Position numbers and translations under genes: made by a program
Assembly (NCBI GenBank): GCA_021324855.1
Contig: JAJPIG010000017.1
Span: 1-54,351, forward strand
Direction of reading: 5' to 3'
Origin: Pseudomonadota bacterium
GTDB taxonomy: Bacteria; Desulfobacterota; Binatia; Binatales; Binataceae
Length of the DNA: 54,351 bases
The notes under the pieces: model-generated
Database searches by the model: none
What the model was told of the DNA's origin: nothing
Seen by the model: only the letters and a program-made list of their open reading frames with translations
In this document: positions 17,537 to 26,635 of the stretch, one piece after another
Layout of the letters: the number at the start of each line of letters is the position of its first letter
How positions within the stretch are numbered: position 1 is the stretch's first letter

Positions 17537-18988
17537 TCAACGCTGCGCGCGGGCGCGGGCGGGCTTGCGTCCGCCGGGGCCTTTTTCGGCATGCGGTCGC
17601 AGATCGGGCCGCGATGCTCCTGCGCGCCTGAACTCCAGGATAAGCGGCGTTCCGGCAAGCTCGAGGGCGGCGCGAAAGCGAGCTTCGAGGAAACGCACGT
17701 AATGCGCGGGGATGCCGCGCTCCAAATTGCAGAAGAACGCCAGCCGGGGCGGTGTGCTTCCAACCTGCGTCACGTACATCAGCTTGAGCCGCTTTCGATC
17801 GACGAGCGGCGGGTCCATCGCCCGCAGCGCATCGGCGAGAATCCGATTCAAACGCGCGGTCTGGAAAGTCGCGCGCCAGGCGCGTCCGACCGCAAGCGCC
17901 GCCGGCAAAATCTGGTCAATCCCGTCGCCGGTGAGCGCCGAAACGAAGACCATCGGCGCGAACGCGAGAAATGGAAAGATCGCCTCGGCATCGCGCTTGA
18001 ACGCCGCAATTCGGCGCCCGAGGCGCGCCGCGACATCCCATTTGTTGCACACCACGACCAGGCCCCGCCCGTTGCTCGCGACCAGCCGCGCGAGCCGCGC
18101 ATCCTGATCGGTAATACCCTCGGTCGCATCGATTACGAGCATCAGCACGTCCGCTCGCTTGATCGAACCGAGCGCCTGACCCACCGCACGACTTTCGAGT
18201 TCGCCGGTTATACGCGTGCGGCGGCGGATGCCGGCGGTGTCAATCAGGATCAGCCGCTCATCTTTCACGACCAGCGGCACGTCCACGATGTCGCGCGTCG
18301 TACCCGGCACTTCGCTGACGATCGAGCGCTCGTAGCCGGCGAGGCGATTCAACAGCGATGACTTGCCGACGTTCGGCCGGCCGATCAACGCAATACGCAG
18401 ATCGGGCACGGGCGGAGCCGCCGCGGATTTCGCCGACGGCAACCGCCGTGCGATGGCTTCGAGCATCTCGCCGACGCCGTGGCCATGCGCGGCCGAAACG
18501 AACGTGAGTTCCGGCGCAAGCGAGTAGAAATCGGCCGCGCCGGTCTCATTCCCGGGATGATCGATCTTGTTAACGACTGCGACGATCTCACGTCCCGTGC
18601 CGCGCACGAGATCGAAGGCCTCGCGGTCGGCCGCGGCCAGGCCCGCGCGCCCATCGAACACGAACACTATCACGTCGGAAATCGCGGCGGCGGAAAGTGC
18701 GCGCTCGACGACCTGCTCGGTCAGTGGTTCATGGCCGCCGAGTTCGAGGCCGCCGCTGTCGACCAGGATGAATTCACGGCCCTCGTGCGTGACTCGCGCG
18801 AGGTTGAGATCGCGAGTGGTGCCGGCGACCGCGCTCACAATCGCGCGATGGCCCCCCGCGAGGCGATTGAACAGCGTCGATTTCCCGGCATTCGTACGCC
18901 CGACGATCGTCACGATCGGCAGTCCTTCGGCGCCCAGCCGCAGCATCGCACCCGGGCCGCGGTTCGCGTCGTGCTCGCGCCGAAGCAT
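17537..18988 (-). CDS. der: Ribosome biogenesis GTPase Der (EngA)
   Basis: 483 residues. Tandem GTPase domains: the first has P-loop GRTNAGKSTLFN (about 30-41) with NKID further on, the second has GRPNVGKSSLLN (about 203-214), DTAGIRRR and NKWD. A KH-like C-terminal domain and an Arg/Lys-rich tail follow. It acts in 50S subunit maturation. The start ATG overlaps the era stop as TAATG (18986-18990), showing translational coupling; a second ATG 14 codons later is nearer the usual start, so the first residues are uncertain. Confidence 0.96.
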   Translation of the reverse strand: MLRREHDANRGPGAMLRLGAEGLPIVTIVGRTNAGKSTLFNRLAGGHRAIVSAVAGTTRDLNLARVTHEGREFILVDSGGLELGGHEPLTEQVVERALSAAAISDVIVFVFDGRAGLAAADREAFDLVRGTGREIVAVVNKIDHPGNETGAADFYSLAPELTFVSAAHGHGVGEMLEAIARRLPSAKSAAAPPVPDLRIALIGRPNVGKSSLLNRLAGYERSIVSEVPGTTRDIVDVPLVVKDERLILIDTAGIRRRTRITGELESRAVGQALGSIKRADVLMLVIDATEGITDQDARLARLVASNGRGLVVVCNKWDVAARLGRRIAAFKRDAEAIFPFLAFAPMVFVSALTGDGIDQILPAALAVGRAWRATFQTARLNRILADALRAMDPPLVDRKRLKLMYVTQVGSTPPRLAFFCNLERGIPAHYVRFLEARFRAALELAGTPLILEFRRAGASRPDLRPHAEKGPGGRKPARARAQR

Positions 18989-19884
18989 TACAGCCCCAGT
19001 TCGGCGAGTTTGCGCGGATTGCGGGTCCAGTCCTTCTCGACCTTGACCACCAGTTCGAGAAAGACGCGGGTGTCGAGCAGCGCCTCGATCTCACGGCGCG
19101 CCGCGGTTCCGATCTGCTTGAGCATCCGTCCGCCCGCCCCGATGATCATGCCCTTGTGCGAATCGCGCTCGACGATTATCCGCGCGGTTATGCGCACCAG
19201 CCGGCGCTCGGGCTCTTCGACGAATTGCTCGACCTGCACCGCAGTCGAAAACGGGATCTCCTGGCGCATCGCGAGAAAAATCTGCTCGCGGATCAATTCC
19301 TCGACCAGCGCGCGCTCGGTCTGATCGGTGTATTCATCGGCGGGCATCAGCGCCGGACCGACCGGCAGCATTTTCTTGATGGTCGCGACCAGGTCGTCGA
19401 GGTTCTCGCCGGTGCGCGCGCTCACCGGAATGATTTCGACATCGGGGACGAGTTGCCGGCACTCTTCAATCAGCGGCAGGAGCTGATTTCGCGGGATCAG
19501 ATCGATCTTGTTGATCGCGATGATTTTCGGAACCTTGAGCGCGCGAAATTCTTCGAGGAACGCCCGGTCCCCGGACTTGAGCCGCGCGGCCGCCTCGATC
19601 ACGCCGACCGCCGCCTCGCCCTCGCCGAGCGCGCGGCGCGCCGCCGCAACCATGCGCTGGTTCAGCAGCTTTCGCGCATGATGAATTCCGGGCATGTCGA
19701 TCAGGATTAACTGCGCATCGGGATCGTGACGAATCCCGACGATTCGGCGGCGCGTGGTCTGCGGCAATGGCGTCACGATCGCCACCTTGTGGCCGACCAG
19801 GCGATTCAAAAGCGTCGACTTGCCGACATTCGTGCGCCCGCCGAGTGCGACGAATCCTGAGCGGAATTGTTCAGCGCTGCTCAC
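18988..19884 (-). CDS. era: GTPase Era
   Basis: 298 residues from GTG 19884; the frame is open much further upstream but that part lies inside rnc. GTPase domain: GGRTNVGKSTLLNRL (P-loop), DMPGIHHAR (G3) and NKIDLI (G4). C-terminal KH domain: GMIIGAGGRMLKQIGTAAR. Era binds the 3' end of 16S rRNA and helps mature the 30S subunit. It overlaps the end of rnc by 14 bases and runs into der by one base. The rnc-era pairing is a common ancestral arrangement. Confidence 0.95.
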   Translation of the reverse strand: MSSAEQFRSGFVALGGRTNVGKSTLLNRLVGHKVAIVTPLPQTTRRRIVGIRHDPDAQLILIDMPGIHHARKLLNQRMVAAARRALGEGEAAVGVIEAAARLKSGDRAFLEEFRALKVPKIIAINKIDLIPRNQLLPLIEECRQLVPDVEIIPVSARTGENLDDLVATIKKMLPVGPALMPADEYTDQTERALVEELIREQIFLAMRQEIPFSTAVQVEQFVEEPERRLVRITARIIVERDSHKGMIIGAGGRMLKQIGTAARREIEALLDTRVFLELVVKVEKDWTRNPRKLAELGL

Positions 19885-20650
19885 GTCGTTCTTTTGCGAT
19901 CCAATCCAACGCCGTTCGCGCGGCCGCCTGCTCGCTCTGCTTTTTGCTCGCGCCTTCACCGATCCCAAGGTCGCGTCCCGCGATCCGGATTTTGGTGGTG
20001 AAATGCTTGGCATGATCCGGGCCGCGCGTCGCGACCAGTTCGTAGACCGGCTGGGCGCGGAAGCGGCGATAGGCGGCCTCCTGCAGCTCGGTCTTGTAAT
20101 CGCGTTCGGCAGCCGAGCCGCCAAGGTCGTCCGCGATCAGCAGTTCGACCGCACGCTGAGCCGGTTCGAGTCCTCCATCGGAATAGATCGCACCGATCAG
20201 CGCCTCCAGCGCGGCCGCGAGAATCGACGGCTTCTCCCGCCCGCCGCTCTTCTCCTCGCCCTTGCCCAGCCTGAGATACGTCCCGACGCCGATTTCCTGC
20301 GCTTTCAGAGCTAGCGTCCGTCCATTGACGATCGAGGCCCGCTGCTTCGAGAGCTGTCCTTCCTTGGCTTCGGGAAAGCGGCGCATCAGGAGGTCGGCGA
20401 TCGCAAGATCGAGCACCGCATCGCCGAGAAACTCCAGCCGCTCGTAATGTGGTTCGTTCGGGCCGACCGCGCTCGGATGAGTCAGGGCGGCGTCGAGCAA
20501 GCCGGGGTGCTCGAAATGGTAGCCGAGCGCCTGCTCGAGGCTCGTCCGGACGTGCTCAAAGCCCGCCCGCCGCTCGCGCTGTCGGCCACCCAACAACCTC
20601 GCCAGCCAGCGTCGCGCCCTCGACATGGGATGCCTGGAATTCGACCTCAT
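19871..20650 (-). CDS. rnc: Ribonuclease III
   Basis: 259 residues. Endonuclease for double-stranded RNA, needed for rRNA precursor processing. The RNase III signature is ERLEFLGDAVLDL (about 69-81), with the second acidic site in LAAALEALIGAIYSDGG. A double-stranded RNA binding domain occupies about 185-255. The ATG at 20650 has GAGGA just upstream, but lies 95 bases inside the end of mtaB; a later ATG at 20626 still overlaps. The 30-residue basic N-terminal extension before the usual family start is encoded in that overlap. Confidence 0.94.
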   Translation of the reverse strand: MRSNSRHPMSRARRWLARLLGGRQRERRAGFEHVRTSLEQALGYHFEHPGLLDAALTHPSAVGPNEPHYERLEFLGDAVLDLAIADLLMRRFPEAKEGQLSKQRASIVNGRTLALKAQEIGVGTYLRLGKGEEKSGGREKPSILAAALEALIGAIYSDGGLEPAQRAVELLIADDLGGSAAERDYKTELQEAAYRRFRAQPVYELVATRGPDHAKHFTTKIRIAGRDLGIGEGASKKQSEQAAARTALDWIAKERREQR

Positions 20651-21875
20651 GATTCCTCAGCTCGTCCGTGCCATCCACCGCGACGCGAAGATAATTGCGG
20701 CTCAGGCCCGTAAGCCGCCCATCGGCAGCCCGCTCCTCAAGCAGCACCCGAAGTTTCACGTCGCTGAAGCGCCGCGCAAAAGCGCAGCGCTTCTTCTCTC
20801 CTAATTCGCGTAGCGCCTGCGCCCGCTGGCGGATTTCTGCGGGCGCCACGCGCCCGTCGAGCTTGGCGGCGGTCGTGCCGGCACGCACCGAGTACGGAAA
20901 AACATGGAAATACGCCAGCGGCAGGCCTTCCACAAAACTAAAGTAACGCTTGAAGTCGTCGTCGGTCTCGCCGGGAAAGCCAACGATCAGATCGGCGCCG
21001 ATCGCTGCGTCCGGAATCGCTTCCAGGACACGTTGGACCCGCGCGCGGTAGAAGCCGGTATCGTACCGCCGCCGCATCCGGCTAAGCGTCCGATCCTCCC
21101 CCGCCTGAAGCGGCAGATGCAGATGCGGACAGAAAGCGTCCGAGCCGGCCAGCCTCGAAATGATCGAGTCGGTCAATTCCTCGGGATCAAGCGAACTCAG
21201 CCGAATGCGCCGAATCGGCGAGCGCTCGGCGATCATCTCAAGCAGCGCTTCAAGTGATGTAGCGGGCGAAAGGTCCTTGCCGTAGCCGCCGAGATGGACG
21301 CCTGCAAGCACCACCTCCTTGAAGCCACGCGCGGCGAGCCCGTCGATCGCGGCCATCACCTGACGCGGTTCGACGCTGCGCGAGGGTCCGCGCGAGGTCG
21401 GCACGATACAAAACGAGCAGAACTGGTCGCATCCCTCCTGCAACTTGAGAAAGGCGCGGGTGCGGCCAGCGGGCGTGACCGCTGAAATTTCGATCGGCGG
21501 ACGGACTTTGCGCAGATTCGAGACCATCACGCGTTCGCCGCCACCGTCGATGATCGCTCGATCGAGGTCGTCGGCGCGGCCGAGCCCGACCACGGCATCG
21601 ACCTCGGCGGCGCTTGCGAGCCGCGCCGGATTTGCCTGCGCGAGGCATCCGGTCATCACGATCCGGGCATTGGGATTCAGCCGGCGCGCGCGCCGCGCAA
21701 GCCTCAGACTCTCGACATCCGCGCGATCGGTCACCGTGCAGGTGTTGATCACGTAAGCATCGGCGGAGGCGTCGAACTCGGCGTGTTCAATACCGCGCGC
21801 GGCGAGCCGCGCCCGGATTACCGCCGAATCGTATTGATTGACCTTACAGCCGAGCGTTGCGATTGCCACCCGCAT
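20556..21875 (-). CDS. mtaB: tRNA t6A37 methylthiotransferase MtaB
   Basis: 439 residues from ATG 21875, nine bases after the mnmA stop. Radical-SAM enzyme of the MiaB family that converts t6A37 to ms2t6A37 in tRNAs reading ANN codons. The N-terminal domain has TLGCKVNQYDS with Cys, INTCTV and MTGCLAQ for the second iron-sulfur cluster; the radical-SAM cluster motif is GCDQFCSFCIVP. A TRAM-like segment closes the protein. TLGCKVNQ is characteristic of MtaB rather than MiaB. tsaE, needed for its t6A substrate, is in the same run at 28 kb. Confidence 0.93.
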   Translation of the reverse strand: MRVAIATLGCKVNQYDSAVIRARLAARGIEHAEFDASADAYVINTCTVTDRADVESLRLARRARRLNPNARIVMTGCLAQANPARLASAAEVDAVVGLGRADDLDRAIIDGGGERVMVSNLRKVRPPIEISAVTPAGRTRAFLKLQEGCDQFCSFCIVPTSRGPSRSVEPRQVMAAIDGLAARGFKEVVLAGVHLGGYGKDLSPATSLEALLEMIAERSPIRRIRLSSLDPEELTDSIISRLAGSDAFCPHLHLPLQAGEDRTLSRMRRRYDTGFYRARVQRVLEAIPDAAIGADLIVGFPGETDDDFKRYFSFVEGLPLAYFHVFPYSVRAGTTAAKLDGRVAPAEIRQRAQALRELGEKKRCAFARRFSDVKLRVLLEERAADGRLTGLSRNYLRVAVDGTDELRNHEVEFQASHVEGATLAGEVVGWPTARAAGGL

Positions 21876-21883
21876 TCGAAACC

Positions 21884-22972
21884 CTAGAGCGCCCGCTCGA
21901 TAAAGCCGCCGCCGAGCACTTCGTCCTGCCGATAAAAGACGCACGCCTGCCCGGGACTGACGGCCGGCCCCGCTCCATTGAAGCGGACCTCGGCGCGGTC
22001 GGCGGCAGTCATCGTAAGCGTGGCATCGAGCGCCGGATGGCGATAACGGATTTTCGCTTCGATCGGAATCGAATCGCCGGCCATCATTCCGGATGAGATC
22101 AGGCGGACGTCCGCCGCAACCAGACCACGCGCAGCCAGCGCCTCACGACGGCCGACGACAACTTCCGCGCTCGCCGGCCGTAACTCGCGGACATAAAGCG
22201 GCGCATCGGCGGCGATTCCCAGGCCGCGACGCTGGCCGACGGTGTATCGATGGATTCCGCGATGAACGCCGAGCACGCGTCCGGCGTCATCAACCACGCA
22301 GCCCGGACGCGGCGCCGTCGGACCCGCGGTCTGCTCGACAAAGCGCGCGTAATCGCCGTCGGGGACGAAGCAGATCTCCTGGCTCTCGGGTTTGTCGGCA
22401 TTGCGAAGGCCAAGCCGGCGTGCGTGGTCGCGCACCTCGCGCTTGGTCATCGTGCCGAGCGGAAAAAGCGTCCGCGCAAGCTCCGCCTGGCCGAGCGTGA
22501 AGAGGAAATATGACTGGTCCTTCGCGAGATCGCGCGCCCGCATCAAGCTGAAGCGACCCTCCGCGCTCCGCACGATTCGCGCATAATGGCCGGTCGCGAC
22601 GAACGCGGCGTCGATCGCACGCGCCCGCTCCCAGAGCCGATCGAACTTGATCTCGAGATTACAACGCACACACGGATTCGGGGTGCGTCCGGCGAGGTAT
22701 TCATCAACGAAGTTGCCGATTACGCGACGGGCGAAATCGGCGCGCATGTCGACAACGTAAAACGGAAAGTCCAGCCGCTCGGCGACGCGGCGCGCATCTT
22801 CGAAATCGTCATACGAGCAGCAGGTCGTTCGACGCCGCGCGACTGGATTTGCAAGCTCCGGAGCAAGGCGCATCGCGATTCCGACCACGTCGTAACCCCG
22901 CTCGCGCAAAAGTGCGGCGGCAACCGAACTGTCGACGCCGCCCGACATCGCGACCAGCACCCGCGCGCTCAT
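21884..22972 (-). CDS. mnmA: tRNA-specific 2-thiouridylase MnmA
   Basis: 362 residues. It thiolates U34 of tRNA-Lys, -Glu and -Gln. The PP-loop is AMSGGVDSSVAAALL at the N-terminus; catalytic cysteines lie in NPCVRCN (about 98-104) and EICFVPDGDYARF (about 199-211). It overlaps the cysteine desulfurase gene upstream by four bases (ATGA), so the enzyme and its probable sulfur source are made together. A family-typical beta-barrel C-terminal domain ends with the reaction-loop region VSPGQACVFY. Confidence 0.96.
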   Translation of the reverse strand: MSARVLVAMSGGVDSSVAAALLRERGYDVVGIAMRLAPELANPVARRRTTCCSYDDFEDARRVAERLDFPFYVVDMRADFARRVIGNFVDEYLAGRTPNPCVRCNLEIKFDRLWERARAIDAAFVATGHYARIVRSAEGRFSLMRARDLAKDQSYFLFTLGQAELARTLFPLGTMTKREVRDHARRLGLRNADKPESQEICFVPDGDYARFVEQTAGPTAPRPGCVVDDAGRVLGVHRGIHRYTVGQRRGLGIAADAPLYVRELRPASAEVVVGRREALAARGLVAADVRLISSGMMAGDSIPIEAKIRYRHPALDATLTMTAADRAEVRFNGAGPAVSPGQACVFYRQDEVLGGGFIERAL

Positions 22973-24147
22973 CGCGATGCCTCTGCGATTTCCGCGTCTC
23001 GCGCCGGCTCAGCATGAGCGACGCGCCGCCAGACACGCGCGATTATCGCGGCGGCGCGATCGATTTCATCCGCCGTGGTCGACCATCCGAGACTGATTCT
23101 GAGCGAGCTTCGCGCCTCCGCCTCGGTGCGGCCCATCGCGAGCAACACGTGCGAGGGCTCGACCGAGCCCGCCGCGCACGCCGACCCCATCGAGACCTCG
23201 ACGCCTTCGAGATCGAGCGCCAGCATCAGGCTCTCGCCGAGGACCTTGGGAAATGTGAGGCTCAGCGTGTTGGGAAGACGACGATCCGCAGCGCGCGGAC
23301 CGTTGAGCTTCAAGCCCGGCACGGCGTCGAGCAGAAGCGTGAGCAAGCGATCAGAAAGGTCGGCAATTTTCGCCGACTCGAAATCCAGTTTCTTCTCGAT
23401 TGTCCCGGCCGCCAGGCCGAAGCCGATCGCGCCGGCGAGATTCTGCGTGCCGGCGCGCAGACCGTGCTCCTGCGGACCGCCGAGAATCGTTGGCGCGATT
23501 GGCGCCATATCGCGGACATAAAGCGCACCGACTCCCGCCGGCCCGCCCAGCTTGTGCGCGCTCAGTGTCATCAGGTCGCATCCGAGCGCTTCGACGGAGA
23601 CCGGAATACGGCCCAGCGCCTGGGCGGCATCGACGTGGAATATCGCGCCGCAATTCCTGATCGCTGCGGCGAGCGGCGCCAGTTCCTGAATCGTGCCGGT
23701 CTCCGCATTGGCAAGGCCGAGCGTGACCAGCGCAGTGCGATTATCGAGCATTTCCGCGGCGCCGGCGATAATCCGGCCATCGCAATCGACCGGCGCCATT
23801 ACAATCTCGAAACCGCGCTCCTTAAGCGCGTTCAGCGGCTCGATGATCGACGAATGCTCGATCGACGAACTCACGATTTTTCGCCGCCCGGGATTCGCCG
23901 CCGCCGTGCCGAAAATCGCAAGATTGTTTGACTCAGTGCCGCCGCTGGTGAAAACGATTCGGCGCGGATCGGCATCGATAAGCTGCGCGACGCGCTCGCG
24001 GGCCTCCTCGAGCGCGCGCCGGGCTTGCCGGCCTGAGTGATGAATCGACGCGGGGTTCCCGGCCGATTCAGGCATCCCGGCGACGGCGTCGCGCACCTCG
24101 GGCCGCAGCGGCGAGGAGGCGTTATGATCGAGATAGATTCGCATCAC
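22969..24147 (-). CDS. Cysteine desulfurase (NifS/IscS family)
   Basis: 392 residues. A PLP enzyme that takes sulfur from cysteine as a persulfide. IYLDHNASSPLRPEV opens the protein, TSGGTESNNLAIFG is the PLP-phosphate site, SAHKLGGPAGVGALYV holds the Schiff-base Lys, and the mobile loop SMGSACAAGSVEPSH carries the catalytic Cys. Direct coupling to mnmA suggests a role in tRNA thiolation, with Fe-S assembly also possible; no IscU or SufU scaffold gene is near. An 87-base gap separates it from cysE, with no clear promoter. Confidence 0.93.
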   Translation of the reverse strand: MMRIYLDHNASSPLRPEVRDAVAGMPESAGNPASIHHSGRQARRALEEARERVAQLIDADPRRIVFTSGGTESNNLAIFGTAAANPGRRKIVSSSIEHSSIIEPLNALKERGFEIVMAPVDCDGRIIAGAAEMLDNRTALVTLGLANAETGTIQELAPLAAAIRNCGAIFHVDAAQALGRIPVSVEALGCDLMTLSAHKLGGPAGVGALYVRDMAPIAPTILGGPQEHGLRAGTQNLAGAIGFGLAAGTIEKKLDFESAKIADLSDRLLTLLLDAVPGLKLNGPRAADRRLPNTLSLTFPKVLGESLMLALDLEGVEVSMGSACAAGSVEPSHVLLAMGRTEAEARSSLRISLGWSTTADEIDRAAAIIARVWRRVAHAEPARDAEIAEASR

Positions 24148-24234
24148 TACAGAAAGTATTTCGGACTATAACTTAGCGTACCCAATCCGGCGGAAAAAGC
24201 TTGCGCTGCCGGTCAGGAAGCAATTGGATTTGGA

Positions 24235-24951
24235 CTACCTTGGCTTTTCGGCGAGGCGCGGCTGATTCGGCGGCCCGGCGCCGGTCGCCTGTTCCAGGCA
24301 ATCCTGCCGCTCTTCGAGCTCTCTAATCCGCACGGTGAGCTCATTAAGCTTTTCGATCATCGCGTTCATCGCGCGCGCGACCGGGTCAGGCAAGCGTCCG
24401 TGCTCAAGCTCCATCACGTCGTGGCGCGCGCTCTCGCCCTCGATCACCTTGCCGGGTATGCCGACGATGGTCGAGTAAGCGGGCGCGGACGAGATTACCA
24501 CCGCGCCCGCGCCGATCCGACTGCCGCGGCCGATCCGCACCGGACCGAGCACGGTTGCGCCGGCGCTGATCAGCACGTGGTCCTCGATGGTCGGATGGCG
24601 CTTCTCCTTGCTATGGCTGGTGCCACCCAGCGTAACGCCCTGGTAGATAAGCACGTCGTCGCCAATCTCGGTGGTCTCGCCGATCACGACGCCCATGCCA
24701 TGGTCGATGAACAGGCGGCGCCCGAGGCGCGCGCCGGGATGAATCTCGATACCGGTAAGAAAGCGGCTGATTTCGCTGACTATCCGGCCGAGCAGCTTCA
24801 GGCGTCGCTCCCAGAGCCAATGCGCGACACGATGATGCCAGATGGCGTGGAGGCCGGGATAGGTCAGGACCACTTCGAGCACGGTGCGCGCGGCGGGATC
24901 GTGGCGGAAGACCGCGTCGATGTCTTCGCGCATGCGGCTCAAGAGACCCAT
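24235..24951 (-). CDS. cysE: Serine O-acetyltransferase
   Basis: 238 residues. It makes O-acetylserine for cysteine synthesis. A short N-terminal helical region ([20 protein letters not shown]) of the EpsC/short CysE type is followed by left-handed beta-helix repeats: [20 protein letters not shown] with the catalytic His, [20 protein letters not shown], and [12 protein letters not shown]. The C-terminal 60 residues include a predicted coiled coil ([19 protein letters not shown]). It starts 12 bases after the cimA stop and precedes the cysteine desulfurase, linking cysteine supply with sulfur transfer. Confidence 0.94.
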   Translation of the reverse strand: MGLLSRMREDIDAVFRHDPAARTVLEVVLTYPGLHAIWHHRVAHWLWERRLKLLGRIVSEISRFLTGIEIHPGARLGRRLFIDHGMGVVIGETTEIGDDVLIYQGVTLGGTSHSKEKRHPTIEDHVLISAGATVLGPVRIGRGSRIGAGAVVISSAPAYSTIVGIPGKVIEGESARHDVMELEHGRLPDPVARAMNAMIEKLNELTVRIRELEERQDCLEQATGAGPPNQPRLAEKPR

Positions 24952-24963
24952 CGAAGACCTCGC

Positions 24964-26634
24964 TCAGTTGGCGCGCGTGGGCAACGCCGCGGCCTCGTCC
25001 GCATTGCCCGCTCGCCCCGCGCCATCGCGTGTCGCCTGCGCCCGGATGCGGGGACGGGCGCCATCCTTGTAGAGCTTGTATTCGACAGAATCAACCAGCG
25101 CCTGCCAACTCGCTTCGATGACGTTGTTCGACACGCCCACGGTGCCCCAGTTGCGACGCCCGTCGTTCGATTCGATCAACACGCGGACCCGCGAGCCGGT
25201 GCCATGGCCCGTATCGAGCACGCGCACCTTGTAATCGATCAATTGCAGCGCTTCGAGCGATGGATAGTACGGCACTAATGATTGGCGCAGCGCCGCGTCG
25301 AGCGCGTGCACCGGACCGTTGCCGATCGCGGCGTTGCGCGTGCGTCGCCCATCAGGCCCTTCGATCACGACCACGGCCTCGCTAAACGGCGCCTGGTCCT
25401 CATGCCACTTGTCGTCGAAGACCCGGAAACTGACGAACCGAAAATACTCGCGCGCCAGCCCGAGCGTGCGCAGCATCACCAGCTCGAACGATGCATCGGC
25501 GCCGTCGAAGACATAGCCGAGCCCTTCAAGACGCTTGAGTTCATCCAGCAGCAGGCCGATCTTCTCGTTGCCGGGCTCCACGCGCAATCCAAACTCGCGC
25601 GCCTTGTAAAGGATGTTCGCGCGGCCTGAAAGCTCCGAGAGCACCACCCGTCGATTATTGCCGACCAGCGACGGATCGATGTGCTCGTAGGTGCGCGCGT
25701 TGCGCTGGATGCCCGAGACATGCAGCCCCGCCTTGTGCGTGAAGGCGCTGCGGCCGACGTAAGGCTGGCGCGCGACCGGAGTGACGTTGGCCAGCTCATA
25801 AACGAGCCGCGAGACGTCTTCGAGCGACTCGAGCCGCTTCGGCGGCACACATCGATAGCCGAGTTTGAGCTGCAGGTTCGGAATGATCGAAATCAGGTTC
25901 GCATTGCCGCAGCGCTCGCCGAGTCCGTTGATCGTGCCCTGCACCTGGGTCACGCCCGCTTCGACCGCGGCGAGCGAATTGGCGACCGCGACCTCGGAAT
26001 CGTTATGACAATGGATTCCCAGCTCGCATCCGACTGCGGCCTGTGCGGCTTTCACGCCGGCAACAATCTCATTCGGCAAACGGCCGCCGTTCGTGTCGCA
26101 GAGCGCGATAGTGTCAACGCCCGCGTCGTCAGCAGCCTTGAGGCAGGCAATCGCGAACTTCGGATTCGCCGCGAAGCCGTCGAAGAAATGCTCGGCATCG
26201 AAAATCACTTCATCGAGATGGCGTTTCAAGTAGGCGATGGTGTCGTGAAGGATTTCGAGGTTCTCGTCGAGTGGAATACGCAGCGCTTCGCGCACGTGCA
26301 GGTCCCAGGTCTTGCCGACCACGGTGCCGACGGAAGTGCCCGCGCGGATGATGAGTTGCAGATTCTTGTCTGCCGACGCGCGCACGCCGGCGCGGCGCGT
26401 CGAGCCAAACGCGGCGATCTTCGCGTGATGCAATCGGACGCGCTTGATCTCCTTGAAAAACGCCGCGTCACGTTCGTTCGATCCCGGCCATCCGCCCTCG
26501 ATGTAATCGATGCCGAGCGCATCCAGCCGCTGCGCAATCGTCACCTTGTCCTCGACCGTGAGCGACACCTCCTCGGACTGGCATCCGTCGCGCAGCGTCG
26601 TGTCGTAGAGCTGAATTTTGCGCGCTCCGGCCAT
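24964..26634 (-). CDS. cimA: (R)-citramalate synthase
   Basis: 556 residues. A DRE-TIM metallolyase that condenses pyruvate and acetyl-CoA to citramalate, giving a threonine-independent route to 2-oxobutyrate and isoleucine. LYDTTLRDGCQSEEV is the N-terminal metal/substrate site, GIHCHNDSEVAVAN the second metal motif and GTINGLGERCGNANL the conserved later block. YIEGGWPGSNERD is typical of the CimA branch rather than LeuA. A C-terminal LeuA-type allosteric domain (about 410-530) suggests isoleucine feedback. It follows lysC with one base between the genes. Confidence 0.92.
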   Translation of the reverse strand: MAGARKIQLYDTTLRDGCQSEEVSLTVEDKVTIAQRLDALGIDYIEGGWPGSNERDAAFFKEIKRVRLHHAKIAAFGSTRRAGVRASADKNLQLIIRAGTSVGTVVGKTWDLHVREALRIPLDENLEILHDTIAYLKRHLDEVIFDAEHFFDGFAANPKFAIACLKAADDAGVDTIALCDTNGGRLPNEIVAGVKAAQAAVGCELGIHCHNDSEVAVANSLAAVEAGVTQVQGTINGLGERCGNANLISIIPNLQLKLGYRCVPPKRLESLEDVSRLVYELANVTPVARQPYVGRSAFTHKAGLHVSGIQRNARTYEHIDPSLVGNNRRVVLSELSGRANILYKAREFGLRVEPGNEKIGLLLDELKRLEGLGYVFDGADASFELVMLRTLGLAREYFRFVSFRVFDDKWHEDQAPFSEAVVVIEGPDGRRTRNAAIGNGPVHALDAALRQSLVPYYPSLEALQLIDYKVRVLDTGHGTGSRVRVLIESNDGRRNWGTVGVSNNVIEASWQALVDSVEYKLYKDGARPRIRAQATRDGAGRAGNADEAAALPTRAN

Positions 26635-26635
26635 C

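Noticed and set aside
16904-18361. Long open frame (485 codons) on the plus strand opposite guaA and der
   Set aside because: It lies antisense to two clear core genes, is Arg/Ala-rich and shows no domain; typical of high-GC DNA, where the complement of a coding frame lacks stops.
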